From: an uncultured Prevotella sp.
GTDB taxonomy: Bacteria; Bacteroidota; Bacteroidia; Bacteroidales; Bacteroidaceae
Direction: 5' to 3'
Length of the DNA: 64,000 nucleotides
NCBI GenBank assembly: GCA_905233825.1
Contig: CAJOFE010000034.1
Span: 1 to 64,000 of the forward strand
Below, piece by piece: positions 22,448 through 30,122 of this stretch (positions are counted from its first letter, which is position 1; each line of letters begins with the position of its first letter). The notes below the pieces were generated by a model. The model had not been told where the DNA came from. It did not search any database and worked only from the letters and a program-made list of their open reading frames with translations. A program made the position numbers and the translations under genes.

Positions 22448-23715
22448 CACTACCCGAGGAGTTTATCCGCATCACACGCCAGCTGATGGGTGAGGAACGC
22501 TTCGCCAGCTATCTCGCCGCCTTCGACGAGGAGCCTCCCGTCAGCATCCGTCTGAATCCCAAAAAGATTAATTCTCAATTCTCCGCTCGGCTCTGCCGCT
22601 TGGCTCGTCCAAGAATTCTTAATTCTCAATTCAATCTTGTTCCTTGGTGTGATTACGGTTACTACCTCACCCATCGCCCCAACTTCACCTTCGACCCCCT
22701 GCTGCATGCCGGCTGTTACTACGTGCAGGAGGCTGCATCCATGTTCATCCATCACATCCTGAAGAACCTCCCTTTCCTTGAGGAAGGGGCGGGAGCAGAC
22801 ATTCTCGACCTCTGCGCCGCTCCTGGCGGCAAATCCACCTGTGCCATCTCAGCCCTGCCCGAAGGAACGAAGCTATGGGCGAACGAGCCTATACGCCAGC
22901 GCGCCAGCATCCTTCTGGAGAACATCACGAAGTGGGGCTACCCCGACTGCACCGTCACTAACAACTACCCACGCGACTATGTCCGCTCTGGCCTACTGTT
23001 CGACATCATCCTCTGCGATGTGCCTTGCTCCGGCGAAGGCATGTTCCGTCGTGACCCGCAGACTATCAGTGAATGGAGTGCGCAGAACGTTGAGAAATGC
23101 TGGCGCCTGCAACGCGAGATTGTCAGCGATGCCTGGCAATGTTTGCGCCCCGGTGGCGTGCTCATCTATAGCACGTGCACCTTCAATACGAAGGAGAACG
23201 AGGAGAACATACGTTGGATTCTGGAGCATTTCGATGCCGACATCCTGCCCATGTCCACACAGCCCGAGTGGAACATCACTGGTTCGCTGCTTACAGGCTT
23301 CGATGCACCCGTCTATCGCTTCATCCCAGGAATAACAAGAAGTGAGGGGCTGTTTGTGGCGGTGATAAGGAAAACCATCCCCAACCTGAGACCCACCTCC
23401 ATCCCCTCCCGTGCGGGAAGGGAGTCAAGATACTCCAAAAGGCAGCTGTCATCCCTCAAGATAATCAATCCCCCCTCGTGCGCGGGAGGCGATGAGGGTG
23501 ATGTTCCCCTTTCCTACCCCCAAGCCATTGCCTACTTGCGCGGCGAGGCCATCGTGCTGCCAGAAGAAGCGCCGCGTGGCATCGTCACCGTCAGCTTCAT
23601 GGGTCACCCGCTGGGTCAGGTGAAGAACATCGGCAATCGCGCCAACAACCTCTACCCCAAAGAGTGGCGCATCAAGAGTACGCACATACCACAGGAATAT
23701 GAGCCGATTATGTAG
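22441..23715 (+). CDS. rRNA cytosine-C5 methyltransferase (RsmF/NOL1 family)
   Basis: 424 residues. SAM-dependent methylation of cytosine in 16S rRNA. Seen are the SAM-binding motif ILDLCAAPGGKSTCAIS near residue 120, catalytic Cys motifs CDVPCSGEGMFRRDP near 195 and STCTFNTKENEENIRW near 242, and a C-terminal PUA-like region. It overlaps the PorE-like gene by 7 bp. Three stretches look inserted. Residues about 41-66 (22561-22637) contain a 33-bp fragment of dispersed repeat B between two AATTCTCAATTC units. Residues about 315-357 (23384-23510) contain two GC-rich palindromes of the REP family. All remain in frame, so the gene appears intact. Confidence 0.92.
   Translation: MVTLPEEFIRITRQLMGEERFASYLAAFDEEPPVSIRLNPKKINSQFSARLCRLARPRILNSQFNLVPWCDYGYYLTHRPNFTFDPLLHAGCYYVQEAASMFIHHILKNLPFLEEGAGADILDLCAAPGGKSTCAISALPEGTKLWANEPIRQRASILLENITKWGYPDCTVTNNYPRDYVRSGLLFDIILCDVPCSGEGMFRRDPQTISEWSAQNVEKCWRLQREIVSDAWQCLRPGGVLIYSTCTFNTKENEENIRWILEHFDADILPMSTQPEWNITGSLLTGFDAPVYRFIPGITRSEGLFVAVIRKTIPNLRPTSIPSRAGRESRYSKRQLSSLKIINPPSCAGGDEGDVPLSYPQAIAYLRGEAIVLPEEAPRGIVTVSFMGHPLGQVKNIGNRANNLYPKEWRIKSTHIPQEYEPIM
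22584..22616 (+). repeat. Fragment of dispersed repeat B inside methyltransferase gene
   Basis: CGCTCGGCTCTGCCGCTTGG and the following CTCGTCCAAGAAT are almost identical to 49201-49232. The fragment is bounded on both sides by AATTCTCAATTC units and is translated in frame. Confidence 0.75.
23410..23510. repeat. Two REP-like palindromes inside methyltransferase gene
   Basis: CCCCTCCCGTGCGGGAAGGG (23404-23423 region) and CCCCCTCGTGCGCGGGAGG (23469-23488 region) are palindromic and of the same type as the repeat after the HU gene at 49066-49085. Confidence 0.6.
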
Positions 23716-24027
23716 AGGGGGGGTAAAAAAGGAGTGAAATATTGATAATATTGATAATAGTGATAATAACGTGTAAATCAAAATCGCCTAAAAGCGGACT
23801 TAACTGCCTACAGATGTGAGAGTTAGCTATCTATAAAGGCTTTATAGGAATAGCAGAATCTATCGTGAATTCTTCGCAAGAAACTATTGTTTTTCATGAA
23901 AAAGAGGGAAAATCCACCTGTTTTAGCCTATTTTTAGTATGTTTTTCCTGTTTTTGAGCCTTTTTTGATACCGCATACAGGATGTAAAGATACGAAATTT
24001 GTCAGACAAAACAAAACGATAATGACA

Positions 24028-24118
24028 ATAATGACAATAATGACATATTGTTTTATGATATATCATATAATAAATAAAAAATAATTCTATAAATATATAC
24101 TGTCATTATTGTCATTAT
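24028..24118. repeat. Inverted TGACA-unit repeat with AT-rich loop
   Basis: The stem is 18 bp, perfect, made of tandem AATGACA units. The loop is 55 bp and nearly all A/T. The same design (TGAC-rich arms around an AT palindrome) occurs at 48072-48232. Confidence 0.7.
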
Positions 24119-24134
24119 CTACTAAATATTAAAA

Positions 24135-24345
24135 AACGTTAATGAAAGATGAATGGTTATGCACTGATGTTGCATTAATGAATAAAAATTCGTAACTTTG
24201 CTGTTGAAAAGATGTGTTAGCAAGTAGCCTTCTCTCAGTAAAAATAAAGCACGCCGCTCATCGAAATTAGCGCGCTCCTCGATGAAAATAGCGGGTTGCT
24301 CGTTTAGAAAAGGAGGCAGCAAACCGTTTAACACAAATTTGGTAT
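24135..24345 (-). repeat. Dispersed element A with 21-bp internal period, copy 2
   Basis: The minus-strand sequence parallels 9530-9745: GCTGCCTCCTTTTCTAAACG, then about 21-bp units (GAGGAGCGCGCTAATTTCGA and so on), then ACACATCTTTTCAACAGCAA and GCATAACCATTCATC. Read as protein the two copies give NExPAIF-xEERANF-DERRAxF, but neither has a credible gene context. Confidence 0.75.
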
Positions 24346-24374
24346 ATTACAGAACTTTTAATGAATTAAGTTTT

Positions 24375-24462
24375 ATGGCATAAACTAATCTTCCGATTCG
24401 CATTGACGCCCGTCGTAACAACAACGAGTCGAGCACCAAATATGGACGCATTTATCCTGCGT
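24375..24462 (+). pseudogene. Remnant of HU-like DNA-binding protein gene
   Basis: ATG 24375 is followed codon for codon by a match to the start of the HU-like gene at 48520. The block ATTGACGCCCGTCGTAACAA through GGACGCATTTATCCTGC corresponds to IDARRNNNESSTKYGRIYP. The third codon is TAA, and the similarity ends at the queF stop codon, so only about 30 codons survive. Confidence 0.8.
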
Positions 24463-24932
24463 TATTCGCCCTTCTGGAAGCCGTGGTTCATCAACCGCTG
24501 ACGGGCCATCTCCTCGTACTTCGTACCCAGACGGCCATAGTTGGCATAGGGATAGATGCTGATGCCGCCACGGGGCAGGAAGAGCCCTAAGACCTCGATA
24601 TACTTAGGATTCATCAGGCGCACAAGGTCTTTCATGATGGTGTTCACGCAGTCCTCGTGGAAGTCGCCGTGGTTGCGGAAGGAGAAGAGATAGAGCTTCA
24701 GGCTCTTGCTCTCCACCATGCGCTCGCCAGGCATGTAGAGAATCTTGATCTCGGCAAAGTCGGGTTGCCCGGTGATGGGGCACAGCGTGGTGAACTCAGG
24801 GCAGTTGAACTGCACCCAGTAGTCATTGTCAGGATGCTGGTTCTGGAAGGTCTCCAGCAGCGACGGGTCGTAGTTGTTAGCATATTGCGTCTCCTTGCCC
24901 AACAGTTGCAGGTGTTCGTTCTCTCTTGACAT
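24462..24932 (-). CDS. queF: NADPH-dependent 7-cyano-7-deazaguanine reductase QueF
   Basis: 156 residues, the short (unimodular) type. Reduces preQ0 to preQ1 in queuosine biosynthesis. The thioimide-forming Cys51 lies in [13 protein letters not shown] with Asp58. The NADPH-binding motif [21 protein letters not shown] starts near residue 74. It is the last gene of a minus-strand series running from rplY at 28.6 kb. A pseudogene fragment of an HU-like protein abuts its stop codon. Confidence 0.95.
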   Translation of the reverse strand: MSRENEHLQLLGKETQYANNYDPSLLETFQNQHPDNDYWVQFNCPEFTTLCPITGQPDFAEIKILYMPGERMVESKSLKLYLFSFRNHGDFHEDCVNTIMKDLVRLMNPKYIEVLGLFLPRGGISIYPYANYGRLGTKYEEMARQRLMNHGFQKGE

Positions 24933-24959
24933 GATTATAAGTTTTTAAATGTTATAGTG

Positions 24960-25922
24960 TTATAGATTATACAGCAGCCAGCCCATGTAGCCAAGGAAGA
25001 GGATGGTAAGCAGCGCTCCTTCCCAACGTTCTACGGTGTACTTGGTGTACGAGAAGAGCCAGATGAGTACCACCGAGACAAGCATCGTGCCCACATCGAC
25101 CATGGTGATGCCGCCAATCTGCATGGGGCAAATGACGGCCGTGATGCCAAGAATAAGCAGCACGTTGAACACATTGGAGCCTATCACGTTGCCAATGGCG
25201 ATGGCCGAGCGCCCTTTGCGAGCAGCCACAACACTGGTGGCCAGTTCGGGCAGCGAAGTTCCGCCTGCCACTACCGTCAGACCGATGACGCCATCGCTGA
25301 CACCCAGCGATGCAGCCAGGTCAGAGGCATTACCCACAAAGAGATTGCTGCCGGAAACAAGGCATGCCAGTCCCACGACAACAAAGAAGAGGCCCTTCCC
25401 CATCGGCATTTCCTCACGTCTGCCTGTAGCCTCGCTGCTGCCACCATTCTTCTTTGCCACACGGAACGTGTATATCATAAAGACCACGAAGCCTGTTAGC
25501 AGCAGGATGCCGTCCAGGCGGCTGATGCTGTTGCCAATGATATTGAGTGAGCCAAAGCTGTCAAGACAGAGCACAACGAGCAGCACGGAAGCCATGACTG
25601 CAAAGGGGATGTCTTTCTTCACCGTAACGGGACTGATGACCATTGGAGCCACCATAGCGGCGCAACCCACGATGAGCATGGAATTGAAGATGTTGGAGCC
25701 AATGACATTGCCCACCGCCAAATCGGGCGTTCCCTTGAGAGCCGACACAATGCTGACGAACAATTCAGGTGCCGAGGTGCCTGCTGCCACAATCGTCAGA
25801 CCTATCACTATCTCAGGCACCTTCATGCGGCGTGCCAGGGCTGAGGCTCCTTCTGTCAGCCAATCAGCTCCCTTCAACACGAGAACGATACCAATGACGA
25901 TGAAAAGAATGTTGAGCAGCAT
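24960..25922 (-). CDS. Calcium/sodium antiporter, YrbG family
   Basis: 320 residues, about ten membrane spans. CaCA superfamily K+-independent Ca2+/Na+ exchanger of the inner membrane. The two inverted alpha repeats are seen as GTSAPELFVSIVSALKGTPDLAVGNVIGSNIFN (near 48-80) and GGTSLPELATSVVAARKGRSAIAIGNVIGSNVFN (near 220-253), each with the ion-binding Glu in the PEL motif. It lies 12 bp downstream of the lipoprotein gene and 27 bp upstream of queF. Confidence 0.93.
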   Translation of the reverse strand: MLLNILFIVIGIVLVLKGADWLTEGASALARRMKVPEIVIGLTIVAAGTSAPELFVSIVSALKGTPDLAVGNVIGSNIFNSMLIVGCAAMVAPMVISPVTVKKDIPFAVMASVLLVVLCLDSFGSLNIIGNSISRLDGILLLTGFVVFMIYTFRVAKKNGGSSEATGRREEMPMGKGLFFVVVGLACLVSGSNLFVGNASDLAASLGVSDGVIGLTVVAGGTSLPELATSVVAARKGRSAIAIGNVIGSNVFNVLLILGITAVICPMQIGGITMVDVGTMLVSVVLIWLFSYTKYTVERWEGALLTILFLGYMGWLLYNL

Positions 25923-25934
25923 GGCAGCTTGATA

Positions 25935-27032
25935 CTAATATTCAAAAGTATAGACGATTGGCTGATTGCTACGTGTCACAGTAAGCGTATTCACGCTGCG
26001 GTTGGCGTTCAGCTTCACCTCCACGTTGTTCTCATGGCCATTGGCATAAGCTGTCTTGACGATACTCGTCTGGCGAGCATATCGGAAGAGGGACAACAGC
26101 TGATAAGGGTCGCACTGCTCAGTACCGAAGACGAGCTGATTGACATCGACCGACTGGTAGCGGTTGTCGTAGTCTGAATACTTCAGTTTACACTTCATTA
26201 TCTCAGTACCTGCTGACGTCACTCGGGCAATGCTCAGACTGTCGGCACAATGCAGGCTGTCAGGTGTCAGGCTCTGCCCATTCAGCAGGTAGGCATAATA
26301 CGTATTGCTGCCGAGCAACGTGCGATGCTCCAGATTGAAGGCATAGTTGGCAGAAACGGACAAGTAGTGGTCGTAGAGCTGTGAGGCATAGGTGACGGTA
26401 TCGCCCATGCCAACGAGCCGCTTCGGCTGATAGTCGTTCGAGTACGAGCCAGTAAGCGTCTTGTCCCTGTCCTGCACGGTGAGCACGCTGTCACGGTCAT
26501 TATAGGAAAGGGTGAGCTGGTGCAACAATACGTCTTCTTTCGTGATGCGCAGCGACAGCGGGCGGTGCTGTGCATCATAGGTCAGTTCAAAGTGCGAACC
26601 GTCACTACCCGTGATGGTCTTCACATCGGCAGCCGAACCCAGAGAGCCGTCGCCACGGGTGGCATACTGCCAATAGGCAATGGTGCAATAAGCGTCGCCA
26701 GGATGCTCGGTGTCGTTGAAGGTGAACCACGTACCACGACCCTCGCCAGTGGTGTTCTGCTCGAACAGCAACGGGAAGGTGTAATATGTATAGGCTTTGC
26801 CTGCGCTGGCCTCCAGCTTGCACCAAGTGGCAGAGGCATCGCGGGATACGTTCCATTGTCCGTAGCTAATGAACGAGACGGTATCCACCTGATTATTGGC
26901 AAACAACGCCGTCAGCGCATACTGCGGCTTGCGGAATACGAAGCCTGCTTCATAAGGGTCTTCACTGTTCAGACACGAGGCAGCAAGCACCAATACGGCT
27001 GCTCCTGCCAAAAGATTTCGTAGTGTTTTCAT
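25935..27032 (-). CDS. Lipoprotein with BACON-like N-terminus
   Basis: 365 residues. The signal ends in lipobox VLAASC (Cys about 20), so it is probably outer-membrane attached. Residues about 45-105 (TVSFISYGQWNVSRDASATWCKLEASAG) resemble a BACON domain, common in Bacteroidota surface lipoproteins. The rest has short beta-strand pairs such as FELTYDAQHRPLSLRI that look like YD/DUF4595-type repeats. No enzymatic motif was seen. The neighbours (S4 protein and antiporter) give no functional hint. Confidence 0.75.
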   Translation of the reverse strand: MKTLRNLLAGAAVLVLAASCLNSEDPYEAGFVFRKPQYALTALFANNQVDTVSFISYGQWNVSRDASATWCKLEASAGKAYTYYTFPLLFEQNTTGEGRGTWFTFNDTEHPGDAYCTIAYWQYATRGDGSLGSAADVKTITGSDGSHFELTYDAQHRPLSLRITKEDVLLHQLTLSYNDRDSVLTVQDRDKTLTGSYSNDYQPKRLVGMGDTVTYASQLYDHYLSVSANYAFNLEHRTLLGSNTYYAYLLNGQSLTPDSLHCADSLSIARVTSAGTEIMKCKLKYSDYDNRYQSVDVNQLVFGTEQCDPYQLLSLFRYARQTSIVKTAYANGHENNVEVKLNANRSVNTLTVTRSNQPIVYTFEY

Positions 27033-27055
27033 TTTTATATCGTCTTTTCCTTATT

Positions 27056-27439
27056 TTATTCTATATCAATTAAGAAAGCATCTATCTGCCGACGGTCTTT
27101 TTTTGTGGGACGACCTGTGCCGCGAGCCCGATCAACGAAACCGCTGATGCGCGTCATCTCCAAGAGGTCGTACTGGTCTTGAGGGGTGACATTCTCGTAG
27201 ATCTCGGGTAGCAGCTTGGCACCCACACGCTGCTCGATAGGTTTCAGCAGTCGGAAACTGAAGGTGACGGGAGGCTTGCGCACGCTGATGATATCTTCCA
27301 CTTTCACCATGCGCGAGGGCTTCACATTCACACCATTCACCGCCACTCGTCCGTTTTTACAGGCATCGGCAGCAATGGTGCGTGTCTTGAAGATGCGGGC
27401 TGCCCACAGCCATTTATCTACTCTTGCTTCTTCTGACAT
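27056..27439 (-). CDS. S4-domain RNA-binding protein (Hsp15-like)
   Basis: 127 residues. The S4 domain starts at residue 5 (RVDKWLWAARIFKTRTIAADACKNGRVAVNG), followed by VKPSRMVKVEDIISV, and then a basic C-terminal tail (GRPTKKDRRQIDAFL). The family binds free 50S subunits carrying stalled nascent-chain tRNA (Hsp15). The 22-bp overlap with pth, a peptidyl-tRNA hydrolase, fits a shared ribosome-rescue theme, though this is inference. Confidence 0.9.
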   Translation of the reverse strand: MSEEARVDKWLWAARIFKTRTIAADACKNGRVAVNGVNVKPSRMVKVEDIISVRKPPVTFSFRLLKPIEQRVGAKLLPEIYENVTPQDQYDLLEMTRISGFVDRARGTGRPTKKDRRQIDAFLIDIE

Positions 27440-28011
27440 GCTTTCTTCCCCATTTTATTATACTGATTCATCGTGATGTCGATACCGGCAAGCACGAAGC
27501 TCTCAATCACTTTCACGGCAATGTCGATGCTGGGCTGCAACAGGTCGAGTTCTTCCTGCGAATAGCGCCCCAGCACCCAGTCTATTTGTCCGCCCATCTG
27601 ATAGTCGGAACCGATGCCCATACGCAAACGGGCATACTGCTGACCGATGAGCTGCTGGATATGTCCCAGCCCGTTGTGGCCACCATTCGAGCCGTTGGCC
27701 TTCAGGCGGAAAGAACCTAAGGGAAGTGCTACGTCATCGCTGACGACGAGCAGATGCTGCTGGTCGATGTTCTCCTTGTTCAGCCAGTAGCGCACAGCAT
27801 TGCCGCTCAGATTCATATAGGTGGTAGGCTTCAGCAGGAACACCTTACGCCCACGCACCGAAACCTCAGCGACGAAGCCATAACGACGGTCGCTGAAAAT
27901 AGCGTTGGATGCCTTCGCAAAAGCATCCAACACCATGAATCCTGTATTGTGGCGGGTCAGGGCATATTCATCGCCCGGATTCCCCAGTCCAACAATTAAA
28001 AACTTATCCAT
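27418..28011 (-). CDS. pth: Peptidyl-tRNA hydrolase
   Basis: 197 residues. Cleaves peptidyl-tRNA released from ribosomes. Seen are FLIVGLGNPGDEYALTRHNTGF with catalytic His21, KPTTYMNLSG near 61, VSDDVALPLGSFRLKANGSNGGHNGL near 90-117 and RMGIG near 131. The gene sits 3 bp downstream of rplY, the common rplY-pth arrangement, and overlaps the S4-protein gene by 22 bp. Confidence 0.96.
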   Translation of the reverse strand: MDKFLIVGLGNPGDEYALTRHNTGFMVLDAFAKASNAIFSDRRYGFVAEVSVRGRKVFLLKPTTYMNLSGNAVRYWLNKENIDQQHLLVVSDDVALPLGSFRLKANGSNGGHNGLGHIQQLIGQQYARLRMGIGSDYQMGGQIDWVLGRYSQEELDLLQPSIDIAVKVIESFVLAGIDITMNQYNKMGKKACQKKQE

Positions 28012-28014
28012 ACA

Positions 28015-28614
28015 TTACTCTGCGGCAGCAGCAGCGGCAGCCGACTTGGAAGCGCGGGTCTCCTTCACCGAGCAGACAACTACCTGAGCGGGAGTAGCCA
28101 GCGTCAGACCCTCGAACTTCAGCTCACCCACCTTGATGGCCTTACCCAGAGCGAGGTTGGTAACGTCGATCTCCAGAATCTCGGGGATGTTCATATAAGG
28201 AGCGGTCACGTCGATCTTGCGGATGCTGAGGTTCAGCTTACCACCGTCGCGCACACCCTGTGCCAGACCATTCAGCTTCACAGGAATACCCACGGTAATG
28301 TCCTTCTGCTCGTTTATCTCGTAGAAGTCGGCGTGCAGCAGAGCGTCGGTCGTGGGGTGGAACTGCAGCTCCTTGATGATAGCCTTGTGCTCATTACCGT
28401 CAATATTGATGCTGACGACATAGACATGCGGGGTATAGACAACCTTGCGAAGCTCCGTGAAGGGAACAGCGAAGGAGAATGCCTCGGGCAGGCCCTTCTC
28501 ATCTTTCTTCTCACCATACATGTTGCAGGGAACCAAACCCTCCTTGCGCATCAGTTTTGTGGCCTTCTTGCCAGTGGTCTCGCGCTTCTGACCGTTGATT
28601 GCAATTTCTTTCAT
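28015..28614 (-). CDS. rplY: 50S ribosomal protein L25 (CTC form)
   Basis: 199 residues, the long CTC type with an N-terminal 5S-rRNA-binding L25 domain (IAINGQKRETTGKKATKLMRKEG) and a C-terminal beta domain (GIPVKLNGLAQGVRDGGKLN). The tail is alanine-rich (SKSAAAAAAAE). It is the first gene of the rplY-pth-S4 series. A minus-strand TACCTTTG (in GTGCAAAGGTACG near 28693-28705) is the likely -7 element, giving a leader of about 75 nt. Confidence 0.95.
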   Translation of the reverse strand: MKEIAINGQKRETTGKKATKLMRKEGLVPCNMYGEKKDEKGLPEAFSFAVPFTELRKVVYTPHVYVVSINIDGNEHKAIIKELQFHPTTDALLHADFYEINEQKDITVGIPVKLNGLAQGVRDGGKLNLSIRKIDVTAPYMNIPEILEIDVTNLALGKAIKVGELKFEGLTLATPAQVVVCSVKETRASKSAAAAAAAE

Positions 28615-28763
28615 AACGTTTGTGTTACTCTAAATTAAGTTGTTTTAAAATGTTTTGTTGCGACTTAATTCGCCATCACACGAAAAAAGCGGGTGCAAAG
28701 GTACGAAATAAAATTGAAATTTGATAATTGATAATTGAAAATTTATAAAAAAAGTACATTTTT

Positions 28764-28795
28764 CTTGTATAATAGCGGAAAAATAGCTAATTTTG
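28764..28795 (+). promoter_or_regulatory. Promoter of the nusB operon
   Basis: CTTG at 28764-28767 and TAATTTTG at 28788-28795 are 20 bp apart, fitting the Bacteroidota -33/-7 pattern with one mismatch. The nusB ATG is 28 bases after the -7 box. Confidence 0.65.
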
Positions 28796-28822
28796 CACCG
28801 ATAAATTTTATTATTAGGCTAA

Positions 28823-29770
28823 ATGATTAATCGAGAAATCATCAGAATCAAAATTGTTCAGTTAACCTACGCGTACTATCAAAACGGTAACAAGAACATT
28901 GACACGGCAGAGAAAGAACTGTTCTTCAGCCTTTCCAAGGCATACGACCTGTACAATCATCTGCTGGCGCTCATCGTGGCCCTCACCAAGGAATCGCGCC
29001 GTCGTTTGGAAGTTCTTCTGGCCAAAGCCCGCCGCGAAGGCACACCCGAGCCGTTGCAGAAGTTTGCCTTCAACCGTTTTGCCCTGCAGTTAGAGAACAA
29101 CAAGCAGCTCTGCGAGTTTACGGAGACCCAGAAGCGCACGTGGGCCGACGAGCCCGAGTTCGTGGGTAAACTGCTGGAACAAATAGAGCAGAGTCAACTC
29201 TACACCGACTATATGGCAGGCGAGGATTCCTACGATGCCGACCGCGAGCTTTGGCGCCGCATCTATCGCACCCTCATCCAGGATAATGAGAATCTCGACC
29301 AGCTGTTGGAAGAACAGAGCCTCTACTGGAACGATGACAAGGAGGTGGTCGATTCCTTCGTACTGAAGACCATCAAGCGTTTCGACGAAAAGAACGGCCC
29401 CAGACAGGAGCTGTTGCCCGAATACGACTCGGAAGAGGAAAAAGACTATGCCCGCAAGCTGTTCCGTGCCGCCATTCTCAATGCCGACGAGTACCAGCGC
29501 TACATGAGCGAGCTGTCGATGAACTGGGACTTCAGCCGCTTGGCCTACATGGATGTCATCATCATGCAGATTGCCATTGCCGAGATGCTCACCTTCCCCA
29601 GCATCCCCATCTCCGTCACCATCAACGAATTTGTAGAACTGGCAAAGGTATATTCCACCCCGCGTAGCTTCAGCTACATCAACGGCATGCTCGATGCCAT
29701 CGCGCGCCTGCTTATCCAGCAAGGTCGCCTGCTCAAGCAGATCGACGCGCCCAAAGCTCCCGTATCTTAA
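28823..29770 (+). CDS. nusB: Transcription antitermination protein NusB (long form)
   Basis: 315 residues, about twice the usual NusB length, as is normal in Bacteroidota. The N-terminal half begins MINREIIRIKIVQLTYAYYQ and is helical. The C-terminal half has the NusB core (FRAAILNADEYQRYMSEL, MDVIIMQIAIAEML, ISVTINEFVELAKVYSTPRSFSYINGMLDAI). It takes part in rRNA antitermination with NusE/S10. First gene of a plus-strand operon with yajC, a YbbR-like gene, coaE and a DUF5606 gene. Confidence 0.94.
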   Translation: MINREIIRIKIVQLTYAYYQNGNKNIDTAEKELFFSLSKAYDLYNHLLALIVALTKESRRRLEVLLAKARREGTPEPLQKFAFNRFALQLENNKQLCEFTETQKRTWADEPEFVGKLLEQIEQSQLYTDYMAGEDSYDADRELWRRIYRTLIQDNENLDQLLEEQSLYWNDDKEVVDSFVLKTIKRFDEKNGPRQELLPEYDSEEEKDYARKLFRAAILNADEYQRYMSELSMNWDFSRLAYMDVIIMQIAIAEMLTFPSIPISVTINEFVELAKVYSTPRSFSYINGMLDAIARLLIQQGRLLKQIDAPKAPVS

Positions 29771-29791
29771 AACCAATTAAACAATAAACAA

Positions 29792-30106
29792 ATGACAAAC
29801 ATCCTATTACAAGCCCAGCAGGGCGGTGGCGGCATGATGATGCTGCTGATGATGGTGGCCATCTTTGCCATCATGTATTTCTTCATGATTCGTCCGCAGC
29901 AGAAGCAGCAGAAGGCGATTCGTAACTTCCAAAACCAGCTGGCCGAAGGCATGGCAGTAGTCGTGGGCAGCGGCATCTACGGCACCGTGAAGAGCGTTGA
30001 TCTGGCTCGCAATACCGTCGATGTGAAGATTGCCAAAGACGTGGTTATCACCGTGGCCAAGAGCGCCGTCTTCCAGGACATGACCAGCATCCCCGCACAG
30101 AAGTAG
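29792..30106 (+). CDS. yajC: Preprotein translocase accessory subunit YajC
   Basis: 104 residues. One membrane span near 18-36 (MMLLMMVAIFAIMYFFMI) is followed by the hallmark RPQQKQQKAIRNFQNQL and a small cytosolic domain with VVGSGIYGTVKSVD. It associates with SecDF/SecY at the inner membrane. The N-terminus is Gln/Gly-rich (LQAQQGGGGMM). Gap of 21 bp after nusB and 16 bp before the next gene. Confidence 0.94.
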   Translation: MTNILLQAQQGGGGMMMLLMMVAIFAIMYFFMIRPQQKQQKAIRNFQNQLAEGMAVVVGSGIYGTVKSVDLARNTVDVKIAKDVVITVAKSAVFQDMTSIPAQK

Positions 30107-30122
30107 TATCAAAGCGACACCG

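Larger units (their letters stand above)
23716..24374. repeat. Gene-free repeat-rich spacer
   Basis: Contents in order: TTGATAATATTGATAATAG-type simple repeats (23741-23770); unassigned sequence; an 18-bp perfect inverted repeat ATAATGACAATAATGACA (24028-24045) / TGTCATTATTGTCATTAT (24101-24118) around an AT-rich loop of 55 bp; and a minus-strand copy of the 21-bp-period element (24135-24345). No gene was supported. Confidence 0.7.

Noticed and set aside
24028..24118. Ordinary rho-independent terminator
   Set aside because: The loop of 55 bp is too long and both arms lack GC; more likely a repeat structure, though it may also slow transcription.
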